23,715 bases of DNA from CAZRUA01 sp964603125 (GTDB lineage: Bacteria > Bacteroidota > Bacteroidia > B-17B0 > Aurantibacillaceae). The stretch is taken from contig CAZRUA010000053.1 of assembly GCA_964603125.1 (NCBI GenBank), positions 1 through 23,715 on the forward strand. Direction: 5' to 3'. Of the stretch, positions 6,110 to 14,747 are shown piece by piece (positions within the stretch are counted from its first letter, which is position 1; the number at the start of each line of letters is the position of its first letter). Under the pieces are notes generated by a model. That model was given only the letters and a program-made list of their open reading frames with translations, was not told where the DNA came from and did no database searches. The translations under genes and the position numbers were made by a program.

Positions 6110-8977
6110 TTACCTCCCACACACATCTTTATAAGTACAGTATTCACAATTCTTTTCATCACTTGTGGCTTCAAATGAATTGTTTTGATTGAAGATTTCT
6201 TGAATGTATGCTTTCAAGTGGTTTTCAAAATCCACTAATAATTCATTTGTAAATAATAAATTTTCCTTGCTGGCCCTTGTTCCTGATTTCATCTTAACAT
6301 ACTCTCTATCTTTTTCATTTTTCCTAAATGGAATAATTAATGGAGTTATTTTTTCTGGTTCACACAAATCATTTTTCCAAACCAGCCAAGCGTATAAAAA
6401 CAACTGAAATAATTTATTATTGTTTTTGTTTCCGTTAAACAGTGTTTCAAAATCACTAAAAGCAAATTTATCATTTTTTTTAACCGAACTTTTGTAATCA
6501 ATAATATGAAATAGTTCGCTTGTAAAATCAATCCTGTCAATAACCCCAGAGACTTTAACTTTAATGTTATTTCCATTAACAGTAATATCTAAATACGTTT
6601 CTAAGTTTTTCTCTAAAGCCGAAATAGTTAAATACTTGTTACTAGCAATTTGCTCTTGTAAAAACAAAATTTCCTTTTGAAGTAATTTTTCACTGTGTTT
6701 AATAATAACATTGAGAGCTAAAAAGTTTTTGCCATCTTTCACCTCGGTATCGCTATAATGTTCTAAAAATCCTTTGTGTGCTAGATCTTCAATTAAAGGT
6801 AGCATTTGCTGAATATGTTCGGGTAAAATTACTTTTCCAATGTAAGGTTGATAAAGTTTTTCTAAAATATAATGTAAGATAGTACCGAAAGTACTGGCCT
6901 CAATGTTTTCTTCTAAATCTTCGTATTCCTTAATTTCCGCAGCGTATTGGTAGTAAAAACGAAGGCTACAATCTTTATAGTTGTTTAATGAGGAAGCTGA
7001 AAACCCTGATTTTTCGGTATTTGTAAAGCGTTCAATTAATTTATTAGTTATGGTTTCATTTTTCTTTACTAATAAAAAATTCGAATCATTTTTTTGAAAG
7101 TCTAATTTATCAGATATTATTTTTGAACTTATTTCTGCATTTTTATTTACTTCTTTTAGTTCATTCAAAAGTTGCGTAACAAATCTACTTTTCTCTCCAC
7201 TTCCAAATTCATCTGTTTGAGTATTGTAAATTATTGTGCACTGTTTAACGCGTTGTAATAATCTATAAAAGTGGTAAGCATATACAGCATCTTTATCTTG
7301 ATGTACCGGCAATCCAAATTCGCGTTTTAAATCGTAAGGTAAAAACGAATTGTTTGATTTGCCAGATGGCAACATATTTTCGTTAACGCTAACAAAAATT
7401 ACGTTTTCAAAATCTAATGTTCGAGTTTCTAAAACTCCCATAATTTGTAAACCTTGTAGAGGTTCTCCATAAAAGGGAACTGATGCTTTTCCAACTAGCT
7501 CACTCAATAGCGTGCGGAAAGATTTAATATCTTCTATATAATCATATTCATTACTCAACGAACGAATGCGATTAACCATTTTGTTCAATTCAAAAATAAA
7601 TTCAGCTTCGGTAACACTTACTAAGGAATTTGAACTTGCATTCGCTTCAATGTGTTTTAATAATTTTTCTATACAATTAATTACATCATCAATTGTATTC
7701 CAATCGTGAAATAAGTAAGCTAGATCATCAAAATCTTCCTGTAAAAATCGTTTCAGCGATTCAATGCCAAAATAACTTGTGTTATTATCGACAAAGCGTT
7801 TTATAATATTTTCAATTTTTGCTTTACCTGATAGTAAATTACCAAAATATGGATTATGAAATAGTTTAACAATATCCTTAAAATAAAATGCACTTGATTT
7901 GTTTGAACCCTTGCTTCTATTGTAATGAAGGTTCATTAATTGCTCAATAAAATCATAAATACCGCTTAGGTGCAAGGGATATTCTAAAGTGATATTAACA
8001 GTTTGAATTTCTGCTGGAATAACGGCTAGTATCGAAAATAGTAATGATTCATCTGCTAATACGATTGCAATTTTATCTGGTGTAATACCTTGTTTTAAAT
8101 AACTATTTAAAGTTTTGGCAAGCATTTTGGCTTGTCCCATAAACTTTGGAATTCCAATAATATCAATTTTTTTAGCTTGGGTGCTCAAATTGTCACTAAA
8201 GAAGCTTTCCGATTTAAAAACAGTTTTTTGAAAATGCTTTCGTAAAAATTTACCCGCTTCTTGTTTGCTGTTATTGTAGTAATAATGGTCGATATCCCAT
8301 AGTAATTCTGCTTTTTTAGCTTTTACTAAATGTTCAATTATTTTTTCTTCAGCTAAATTAATTGCATTGAAGCCACAGAATAAAAATTTAGTGTCACTAT
8401 TTTTCTTTTCGAATGAATCAATTTTCTCAAAAGCTAAACGGTACGAAAGGCCTTGGTAAGCAATATTTTGGGCTAATAAATTTTTGTTAAATTCCTCATA
8501 AACCAAAGCCATATTTTCCATGAAATGTAAATAGTTTTGTTGAAATGAGGTTAATTCTTTTCCGTCAACATTCCAATGCTCAACTTCACGTATGGCAAGT
8601 AAATTGCTAAATAAATTTTTTGTATCTGCTAAGTATCTATCACACTCATTAAAATCTTGTAATAACATAGTAGCCCATTTCACAAAGGTTTCAAAGGGTT
8701 CGGCTTTAATTCCTAAAACTTGCTTGTAAGCAATATATAATTCAGTAATTTGACTTAGATGATCTATACTTTCTATCTCGGCAATTTCTGAAATAAATAT
8801 TTCAGCGGATATAATTTTTGGTAACCAAATGGTTTTGTTATATACCTTTGCTAAATGTCTCTTTAAAAATAAAGAAGCACGCTTGTTGGGAAGAACAATA
8901 CATAAATTTGACGTATTTTCGCCATAATAGTTGTGAATGTGCTCGGCAACTTGATATAAAAAACTTTCAGAAATCAT
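6110..8977 (-). CDS. addB: AddB-like PD-(D/E)XK nuclease with Fe-S cluster cysteines
   Basis: This 955-residue protein is the probable second subunit of an AddAB/RecBCD-like helicase-nuclease that processes double-strand breaks for RecA loading. The N-terminal two thirds has the layout of a superfamily I helicase but lacks a Walker A motif: the equivalent start reads CIVLPNKRASLFLKR (26-40). It is therefore an inactivated helicase, as in RexB-type subunits. The C-terminal nuclease domain shows FSASSLNNYKDC (659-670), GTILH (698-702), D814 in VIDRID, IDYKS (826-830) with D827 and K829, and Q857. These are the elements of a PD-(D/E)XK nuclease. Four cysteines, C670 plus C944, C947 and C953 in CEYCTYKDVC, match the [4Fe-4S] pattern of AddB. 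The partner AddA-like gene lies 1.9 kb away on the opposite strand. Its start codon overlaps that of the small ORF at 8976. Confidence 0.85.
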   Translation of the reverse strand: MISESFLYQVAEHIHNYYGENTSNLCIVLPNKRASLFLKRHLAKVYNKTIWLPKIISAEIFISEIAEIESIDHLSQITELYIAYKQVLGIKAEPFETFVKWATMLLQDFNECDRYLADTKNLFSNLLAIREVEHWNVDGKELTSFQQNYLHFMENMALVYEEFNKNLLAQNIAYQGLSYRLAFEKIDSFEKKNSDTKFLFCGFNAINLAEEKIIEHLVKAKKAELLWDIDHYYYNNSKQEAGKFLRKHFQKTVFKSESFFSDNLSTQAKKIDIIGIPKFMGQAKMLAKTLNSYLKQGITPDKIAIVLADESLLFSILAVIPAEIQTVNITLEYPLHLSGIYDFIEQLMNLHYNRSKGSNKSSAFYFKDIVKLFHNPYFGNLLSGKAKIENIIKRFVDNNTSYFGIESLKRFLQEDFDDLAYLFHDWNTIDDVINCIEKLLKHIEANASSNSLVSVTEAEFIFELNKMVNRIRSLSNEYDYIEDIKSFRTLLSELVGKASVPFYGEPLQGLQIMGVLETRTLDFENVIFVSVNENMLPSGKSNNSFLPYDLKREFGLPVHQDKDAVYAYHFYRLLQRVKQCTIIYNTQTDEFGSGEKSRFVTQLLNELKEVNKNAEISSKIISDKLDFQKNDSNFLLVKKNETITNKLIERFTNTEKSGFSASSLNNYKDCSLRFYYQYAAEIKEYEDLEENIEASTFGTILHYILEKLYQPYIGKVILPEHIQQMLPLIEDLAHKGFLEHYSDTEVKDGKNFLALNVIIKHSEKLLQKEILFLQEQIASNKYLTISALEKNLETYLDITVNGNNIKVKVSGVIDRIDFTSELFHIIDYKSSVKKNDKFAFSDFETLFNGNKNNNKLFQLFLYAWLVWKNDLCEPEKITPLIIPFRKNEKDREYVKMKSGTRASKENLLFTNELLVDFENHLKAYIQEIFNQNNSFEATSDEKNCEYCTYKDVCGR

Positions 8978-9212
8978 GATGAATAATCCGTTTGAAGATA
9001 TACAATTTCCGCAATACAGGCGCTATAAAAATGGACTAAGTTGTTTTAAAATTATTTCACCAAAAGAATTTATTGAAAAACAAAAAATAGGCTCAAAAAC
9101 AATAAGTAACCATGTACATGCTAATCAGTTTCCAGAGCAGAACCTAATTTATGATATGGTGTTTAGTGATCTGGCTGACGTTGTTGAGGAAATTGACTTT
9201 GAAAATTTTTAA
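8976..9212 (+). CDS. Small conserved-looking hypothetical protein (78 aa)
   Basis: This is a short acidic protein with no signal peptide or membrane segment. It contains PFEDIQFPQYRRYKNG (5-20), FKIISPKEFIE (24-34) and a C-terminal run of acidic residues (DLADVVEEIDFENF). I recall similar small proteins (PQYRKY...FKIIS..EFEE...G) of unknown function in Bacteroidota, which is the main reason to trust it. Two starts are possible, ATG at 8976 or 8979. The first overlaps the initiation codon of the divergent AddB-like gene (CATG at 8975-8978). Its TAA at 9210-9212 overlaps the stop codon of the convergent protease gene. Any promoter must therefore lie inside the addB-like coding region. I assign no function. 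Confidence 0.7.
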   Translation: MMNNPFEDIQFPQYRRYKNGLSCFKIISPKEFIEKQKIGSKTISNHVHANQFPEQNLIYDMVFSDLADVVEEIDFENF

Positions 9213-10876
9213 TTTGTTTTAATAAATTTCCCTCTGTTTGAATTTCCATTTCTTGTTGTAATCTCCACAAAATAAATCCCACTCTCTAAATCACCAATGT
9301 TAATTGTATGCTGGCTAAAACCCTTGTGATTACTTCGGGAAATCGTTTTTACTTTTTCTCCCAAAGCATTATAAATATTTATGAAATAATTTTCTTCGTT
9401 GCTGTAATAACCTAGTTCAATATAGTTTGAGCTTGGATTGGGGAATATATTTTGAATAAAATTATTTTGATTGACTGCATTATGTTCTTCAATTCCAATT
9501 CCACAATATTGTTGAACTGCTAGTAAAGCATTATTAGTGTTTAGTCTACCACTTGTTGCGCAAAGATTGTTTAATGAAGGAAGTGCATCAACAGAGTTTA
9601 AAATATAATCTTTAAAAATTAGTGCAAAGCTATCTGGGTATAATTTGTAATCATTTACTAAGTTTGAACAAGCGGCAGCCCACATTAAAGCTACAGTTGC
9701 AGCAATGTGCGGAGAAGCCATGGATGTTCCAATCCAGCCGCTTTGAGCATAAGTACTTGTTGGAACGGTTGAGTAAATCGTAGTGCCTGGTGCAGCTAAA
9801 TCTATTGTTGTTGCGCCATATCCTGCAGCACTGTATTTTGTATCTGTTTTGGTTGAATTGGTCACGGTAATTAAAAAATTACTATTACATGATGTTGGAA
9901 TATCACCAACTGCGTCAATATCTGAATTTACATTCGCTGTAGCACCAATACTTAAAATTCCGTATCTACCTAAAGTATCGTACATGCCACACCAAAGCGG
10001 GTAGTTTGATTGTTGTCCATTGTTTACACCAAATGATGAGTTTGTTGCCACTACAAAAGCTCCTTTAGTTCCTCCACTTGTATTATACAAAATCCGATTT
10101 TTTAATACATAGTCATAAGCGGCTATAGCAGTTGCTTCAGATGTAGTGCTACCTACAACAATCATACTTTTTGTATTCCAACATAAACCACTTATCCCAA
10201 TTGTGTTATTGCCTTTTGCACAGGCTATTCCTGTTACATGTGTGCCATGATTATTATTTACTATGTTATTAGCTCCACTCACGGCATTCCAACCGTTTAC
10301 ATCATCAATGTAGCCATTTCCGTCATCGTCAATTCCATTTGCCGCAATTTCATTGTAATTTTTCCATAGGTTTAAATCGGGATGATTAAGCTGAACACCA
10401 TCATCAACTATGGCAATCACTATGCTATCTCCATTTGCTGTGACTCCGCTTGTTGTAATGTTCCATGCTTCTGGGGCATCAATGTCAGCGTCAACGGTCC
10501 CACCACCTTGACCAATATTATCAAGAGCCCATTGTTGGGCAAAAAGCGCATCATTGGGCACAGCTCTCAATGAAGGTAAATGATTGAATTGAGCTATTTC
10601 AACACCATCTATACTACTAAGCAACTGTAAATTAGTGTATTCATCTTGGGTGGTGTTTATTGGTTTACATAAATAGATATTGTTGTGCGAACTAATCAAT
10701 TCAATCTCACAATCTGAATTGATTTTGCTTTCAATGCTGGTCTTAATTTTTGAAAGCGGTGTAGTAGGTTGAATTTTAATTAAAAACTGATTTTTAAAAT
10801 GCGCAGTTGTATCTTTCTGCGATAACACAGAGAGGCTGTTAATCAGTGCGAAAAAAAAGAAAATATATAAACGCAT
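9209..10876 (-). CDS. S8 family subtilisin-like serine protease with T9SS sorting domain
   Basis: This is a 555-residue secreted protease. The start at 10876 gives a signal peptide (MRLYIFFFFALINSLSVLSQ); a longer in-frame version would begin inside the divergent addA-like gene and bury this signal. A propeptide-like region (about 20-105) ends near VPNDALFAQQWALDNIGQ (106-123), a motif typical of Bacteroidota subtilases. The catalytic triad is complete: D158 in IVDDG, H210 in HGTHVTG and S385 in GTSMASP, with N279 in NSSFG as the likely oxyanion residue. An Asp-rich insert (DDDGNGYIDDVNGWN, 183-197) is probably a calcium site. The C-terminus (IFPNPSSNYIEL from about 477, ESGIYFVEI near 535) is a T9SS type A sorting domain, so the enzyme should be surface-attached or released. 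Only 38 bases separate it from the divergent addA-like gene. Confidence 0.92.
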   Translation of the reverse strand: MRLYIFFFFALINSLSVLSQKDTTAHFKNQFLIKIQPTTPLSKIKTSIESKINSDCEIELISSHNNIYLCKPINTTQDEYTNLQLLSSIDGVEIAQFNHLPSLRAVPNDALFAQQWALDNIGQGGGTVDADIDAPEAWNITTSGVTANGDSIVIAIVDDGVQLNHPDLNLWKNYNEIAANGIDDDGNGYIDDVNGWNAVSGANNIVNNNHGTHVTGIACAKGNNTIGISGLCWNTKSMIVVGSTTSEATAIAAYDYVLKNRILYNTSGGTKGAFVVATNSSFGVNNGQQSNYPLWCGMYDTLGRYGILSIGATANVNSDIDAVGDIPTSCNSNFLITVTNSTKTDTKYSAAGYGATTIDLAAPGTTIYSTVPTSTYAQSGWIGTSMASPHIAATVALMWAAACSNLVNDYKLYPDSFALIFKDYILNSVDALPSLNNLCATSGRLNTNNALLAVQQYCGIGIEEHNAVNQNNFIQNIFPNPSSNYIELGYYSNEENYFINIYNALGEKVKTISRSNHKGFSQHTINIGDLESGIYFVEITTRNGNSNRGKFIKTN

Positions 10877-10914
10877 TTGTGTAACAATTATACTAAATTT
10901 ATACCAATATTCCG

Positions 10915-13900
10915 ATGGAAAATGTAGCGTCAAATAAGAAATTTTTAGTGTATAAATCTTCTGCGGGTTCGGGTAAGACCTACACTTTAGTGAAGGAATA
11001 TTTGAAGTTGGCGCTTGCAGATGAAAATACAACTCCAACACTTTATAAATCTATATTAGCCATTACTTTTACAAATAAGGCTGCTTCAGAAATGAAGGAG
11101 CGTGTTTTAAAAGCTTTGTCTGAGTTAAGTTTGGATGTTAGTAATCCAAAAAATCACGATCTTGTTAAAGTACTTTGTGCAGATTTAAAAATTGATCCAA
11201 TTATTCTTTCTAACAGAGCTGCTAATGTTTTAACTCAAATATTGCATAACTATTCTGATTTTTCCATTTCTACAATCGATAGTTTTGTGCATCGAATCAT
11301 TCGGAGTTTCGCACATGATTTAGAACTATCTGTTAATTTTTCTATTGAAACAGATAAGGAAGAAGTACTTCAAAAAAGTATTGCTAATCTGTTACTGCAA
11401 ATTGGCAAATCGCCTGAATTGACGGAGTTTTTAATTGATTTTTCAATTAAAAAAACAGAAGATGATAAAAGTTGGGATGTAGAAAGAGATTTGCATGATA
11501 TTGCACGGAATGCTATTAATGAGGTAAATGAAGAAAGTGTAAATGTTATTAAAGATATTTCATTGCTTGATTTTGTTAGCATAAAAAATGACTTGCAAAA
11601 AAAAGTGCGTGATTTTGAAAAGCAAGTAAAGAACATCGGACAAAGGTCTTTGGAGTTAATTGAGAAAAATAATTTGACTCAAGATAATTTTCAAGGTAAA
11701 TCAAGAGGCTTGGTTCCATTTTATAGAAAGCTATTTTCAGGGGTTACTCAAAAATCGGAGTTATTAAAAGATACTGTAAATAAAATAATAGATTCCCCGG
11801 ATTCCATTATTCACAAGGATACCAAAGGCATAGCTTTAGAGGCAGCAAAACGAATTGAGCCCGAACTATTGAAGTTGTTGAGTGAGTTTAAAGGATTGTA
11901 TTCTAAAGATTATCCAAACTATGTTTTAGAGAAAGAAGTTTATAATAATATTCACGCACTTGCCTTGGTGAATGAAATCAATCGTTTGATTTTAGAATTT
12001 AAGGAGGATAATAATGTTTTGTTTATAAGTGAATTTAATAATTTAATTTCTGAAATAGTTTTGGAACAACCCATTCCTTTTATTTACGAGCGAATAGGAG
12101 ATAAGTACAAACATTTTTTAATTGACGAGTTTCAGGATACCAGTCAAATGCAATGGCAAAATTTGTTGCCTTTGGTTGATAATTCATTAGCTGAGTTAAA
12201 TAAAAATTTAATTGTTGGTGATGGTAAACAAAGCATTTATCGTTTCAGAGGTGGCGATGTGGAGCAGTTCGCAGATTTGCCAAAAGTTAAGAATCCTAAA
12301 AATAATGAGAATGTTGCTGAGCGCGAAAGAACTTTGGTGAATAATTATGAGTATCAAAATCTAGGGACAAATTACCGAAGCAAAAGAGAAGTAATTTTAT
12401 TTAATAATGGTCTGTTTGAATTTATTAAGCAGAATCATTTAAAAGAAAAATATATAAAGGTTTACGAAGATTTACAACAAGCTTATTTACCAAGTAATAC
12501 AGGTGGATTTGTTGATTTTACCGTGAAACCTAAGAAAGATAAAAAAGCGGAAGTATTTATTGATGAAGATGAATCAGAAGAAGAGGAGGATGATTTTTAT
12601 TGCCAAGCAACTTTAGATAGAATTAAGTTTAACTTAAATCTTAATTTTAACTATAAAGATATTTGCGTACTAGTACGTAATAAAAAAGTGGGTTCTGATA
12701 TAGCGGATTATCTTGTTAAAAACAATGTTCCAATTGTTTCGTCAGAGTCTTTATTGATAAGTAAGAACGAGGAAGTAAATTTTATTATTGCTTTTCTAAA
12801 TCAATTAATACGCCCTAATGATAGAGTTTCGCTTACTATTTTGTGTAATTATCTTTGCGGGAAAGGTTTTATAAATATAGATAGTAAGCATGATTTATTA
12901 AGTTCTATTGGCAAGGAGCGTGAAGCTTTTATACAGAACTTATTCCGTAAAGCAGGAAAAGAGTTTAAGGCAAGCGACTACACTTCGTTAAGTATTTTTG
13001 ATTGTTGCGTGAAGTTAATTGAAGAGTTCTCGCTGAGTAAGGAATCACCCCTGTATATTCAGTTCTTTTTAGACGAAATATTTGTTTTCACTAAGAATAA
13101 CAGTAACAATATTTATTCGTTTTTAGAATGGTGGGAGAACAGAAAGAAATCGGCTTCAATTATTTTGCCAGAAGGTGTGGACGCAGTAAACATTATGACA
13201 ATTCATGCTTCCAAAGGCTTGGAATTCCCAGTAGTTATAATTCCAGCTTGTGATTGGAAATATAAAGATAATGAGTTATTGTGGATTGATATAAATAAGG
13301 ATAATAACAATAAGCTCAAAAAGGCTTTGGCTAAGTCGAATTTGGAGTTTATTGATGAAGAGCATATTGCCCTTGCAGAAGATGAATTTGAAAAGCAAAA
13401 ACTCGATTCAATTAATATTTTGTATGTTGCTTTTACTAGGCCAGTACATCATTTGCATGTAATTATGAAGCCACCAAGACGCAAGGAATCTATTTATCAC
13501 TTGTTAATGGAACATATGAATACCCATGGTAAACTTTTGGATAACGAAACCTATTGTAGTTTTGGTGAAGCGTTGCCAAACTTGAATTCTCAAGTGCTTG
13601 AAGATAATAAGGAAGTCAATGAATTGATGATAACTGAATGGCGAGATAGAATTAGAATCAAGCAAGGTTCTTTACTTTCTTATGAATCTGATTCGGAAAG
13701 TGTAAGAGATAAGGGAATTGTAGTTCATTATGTTTTGTCAAAAGTAAATGATTATTTAAGTTGGGAGCAAGCACTTGAAAGTTGCAAATTGGAGGGTATT
13801 TTCCCAGAAATTGAGTTTGAGGAGTATTATGCATTACTTGAAAATTTGTTTTCAAACAATGATGTAAAAAAATATTTTGAACCCAATCAAAATCTTAAAA

Positions 13901-14121
13901 TCGAAGCGGAAATTTTATGTGCTGATGGAAAAGTAATACGCCCAGATAGAATTGTAATAAGCAATTCAGAGGTTTACTTAATTGATTTTAAAACTGGACT
14001 GCCACAAAAAAAGTATTCAAAACAGCTGAGTACCTATTCTGATGCCTTATCGGAACTTGGTTACAGAAATATCAAAAAAGTATTGATATACTTAAATCCG
14101 CTTTTGGTGGAAGAGTTTTAA
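10915..14121 (+). CDS. addA: AddA-like UvrD-family helicase-nuclease
   Basis: This 1068-residue protein is the probable motor subunit of an AddAB-type recombination nuclease. All superfamily I helicase motifs are visible: Walker A SSAGSGKT (15-22), Ia TFTNKAASEMKERV (51-64), II LIDEFQDT (402-409), III GDGKQSIYRFRGG (435-447), IV NYRS (486-489), V VNIMTIHASKGLEF (758-771) and VI LYVAFTR (836-842). The C-terminal nuclease has G934..H938 in KGIVVH, D1011 in RPDRIV, D1024 and K1026 in IDFKTG, and Q1037, which is a complete PD-(D/E)XK set. A strongly acidic run (EDESEEEEDD, 551-560) sits in the linker before domain 2A and may be disordered. With both subunits carrying nuclease residues, the pair fits AddAB rather than RecBCD. 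The gene ends two bases before the convergent SRPBCC gene, with no obvious terminator. Confidence 0.92.
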   Translation: MENVASNKKFLVYKSSAGSGKTYTLVKEYLKLALADENTTPTLYKSILAITFTNKAASEMKERVLKALSELSLDVSNPKNHDLVKVLCADLKIDPIILSNRAANVLTQILHNYSDFSISTIDSFVHRIIRSFAHDLELSVNFSIETDKEEVLQKSIANLLLQIGKSPELTEFLIDFSIKKTEDDKSWDVERDLHDIARNAINEVNEESVNVIKDISLLDFVSIKNDLQKKVRDFEKQVKNIGQRSLELIEKNNLTQDNFQGKSRGLVPFYRKLFSGVTQKSELLKDTVNKIIDSPDSIIHKDTKGIALEAAKRIEPELLKLLSEFKGLYSKDYPNYVLEKEVYNNIHALALVNEINRLILEFKEDNNVLFISEFNNLISEIVLEQPIPFIYERIGDKYKHFLIDEFQDTSQMQWQNLLPLVDNSLAELNKNLIVGDGKQSIYRFRGGDVEQFADLPKVKNPKNNENVAERERTLVNNYEYQNLGTNYRSKREVILFNNGLFEFIKQNHLKEKYIKVYEDLQQAYLPSNTGGFVDFTVKPKKDKKAEVFIDEDESEEEEDDFYCQATLDRIKFNLNLNFNYKDICVLVRNKKVGSDIADYLVKNNVPIVSSESLLISKNEEVNFIIAFLNQLIRPNDRVSLTILCNYLCGKGFINIDSKHDLLSSIGKEREAFIQNLFRKAGKEFKASDYTSLSIFDCCVKLIEEFSLSKESPLYIQFFLDEIFVFTKNNSNNIYSFLEWWENRKKSASIILPEGVDAVNIMTIHASKGLEFPVVIIPACDWKYKDNELLWIDINKDNNNKLKKALAKSNLEFIDEEHIALAEDEFEKQKLDSINILYVAFTRPVHHLHVIMKPPRRKESIYHLLMEHMNTHGKLLDNETYCSFGEALPNLNSQVLEDNKEVNELMITEWRDRIRIKQGSLLSYESDSESVRDKGIVVHYVLSKVNDYLSWEQALESCKLEGIFPEIEFEEYYALLENLFSNNDVKKYFEPNQNLKIEAEILCADGKVIRPDRIVISNSEVYLIDFKTGLPQKKYSKQLSTYSDALSELGYRNIKKVLIYLNPLLVEEF

Positions 14122-14123
14122 AA

Positions 14124-14642
14124 TTATTTTTCGCATTTAGCTTTCAAATCCTTCAATCCATCTTCAAAATGTTTGCTTAAATTTTTTCTTATCATTGCAC
14201 CCATTAAGCGAGCCATCGGGTAGGGAAGTGCTCCAGAATTTGCCCATGTTGCTTTTACTTCCCCATTACCTAAATCCTCAAATTTCCAGCCATCATCTGC
14301 AACTGATTTCCAAGGTTTAAAAAACTCTAAATTAAAATCAATGCTTTTGTTTTCGGTAACCGCTTTAATAGATAATTGACCTTCACCAATTTTTTTTCCT
14401 TCCCATTTAAATTTGTGACCTACTTGAGCAATTTCACCAGTTATCGTGTTCTTTGCGTTTGGCTCCATTTTTTGAAACGGATTCCAAGTAACGTAATTAT
14501 TAAAGTCGGCAACTTGCATAAACACTTTGTTTACTGGCGCTTTGATTGTGATCTCTTTAACAATTTTGTAGCTTGATGGCAATAGAGCCGCTACAACAAA
14601 AAACAAGCAAATAATTCCTAAAATAATGTACAATACTATCAT
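14124..14642 (-). CDS. Membrane-anchored SRPBCC (START/polyketide cyclase-like) family protein
   Basis: The start at 14642 gives a 172-residue protein that opens with a single hydrophobic segment (MIVLYIILGIICLFFVVAAL, 1-20), which should anchor it in the inner membrane. The rest is an SRPBCC fold: KEITIKAPVNKVFMQVADFNNYVTWNPF (about 29-56) is the standard first strand and helix, and a central EGKKIGEGQLSI and C-terminal amphipathic helix (RKNLSKHFEDGLKDLKAKCEK) complete it. Members bind hydrophobic ligands, and many have no known substrate; the neighbours do not suggest one. A longer start at 14678 would add a hydrophilic-basic leader (MPYIYLYFKIKF) and is less likely. The stop is two bases from the convergent addA-like stop. 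Confidence 0.85.
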   Translation of the reverse strand: MIVLYIILGIICLFFVVAALLPSSYKIVKEITIKAPVNKVFMQVADFNNYVTWNPFQKMEPNAKNTITGEIAQVGHKFKWEGKKIGEGQLSIKAVTENKSIDFNLEFFKPWKSVADDGWKFEDLGNGEVKATWANSGALPYPMARLMGAMIRKNLSKHFEDGLKDLKAKCEK

Positions 14643-14747
14643 AAATTTAATTTTAAAATATAGGTAAATATAAGGCATTTTTCTTATTTGTTTTAAGGCA
14701 ATCGTTCCAAAATTTTCCCTATTTTTAGCACTTATATCTATTTAAAC

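Noticed and set aside
10877..11041. 55-residue N-terminal extension of the subtilase
   Set aside because: It would overlap the start of the addA-like gene and hide a clean signal peptide beginning at 10876.
12541..12600. Acidic low-complexity stretch as a frameshift or insertion scar
   Set aside because: The frame is continuous and the flanking helicase motifs are intact; it reads as a disordered linker.
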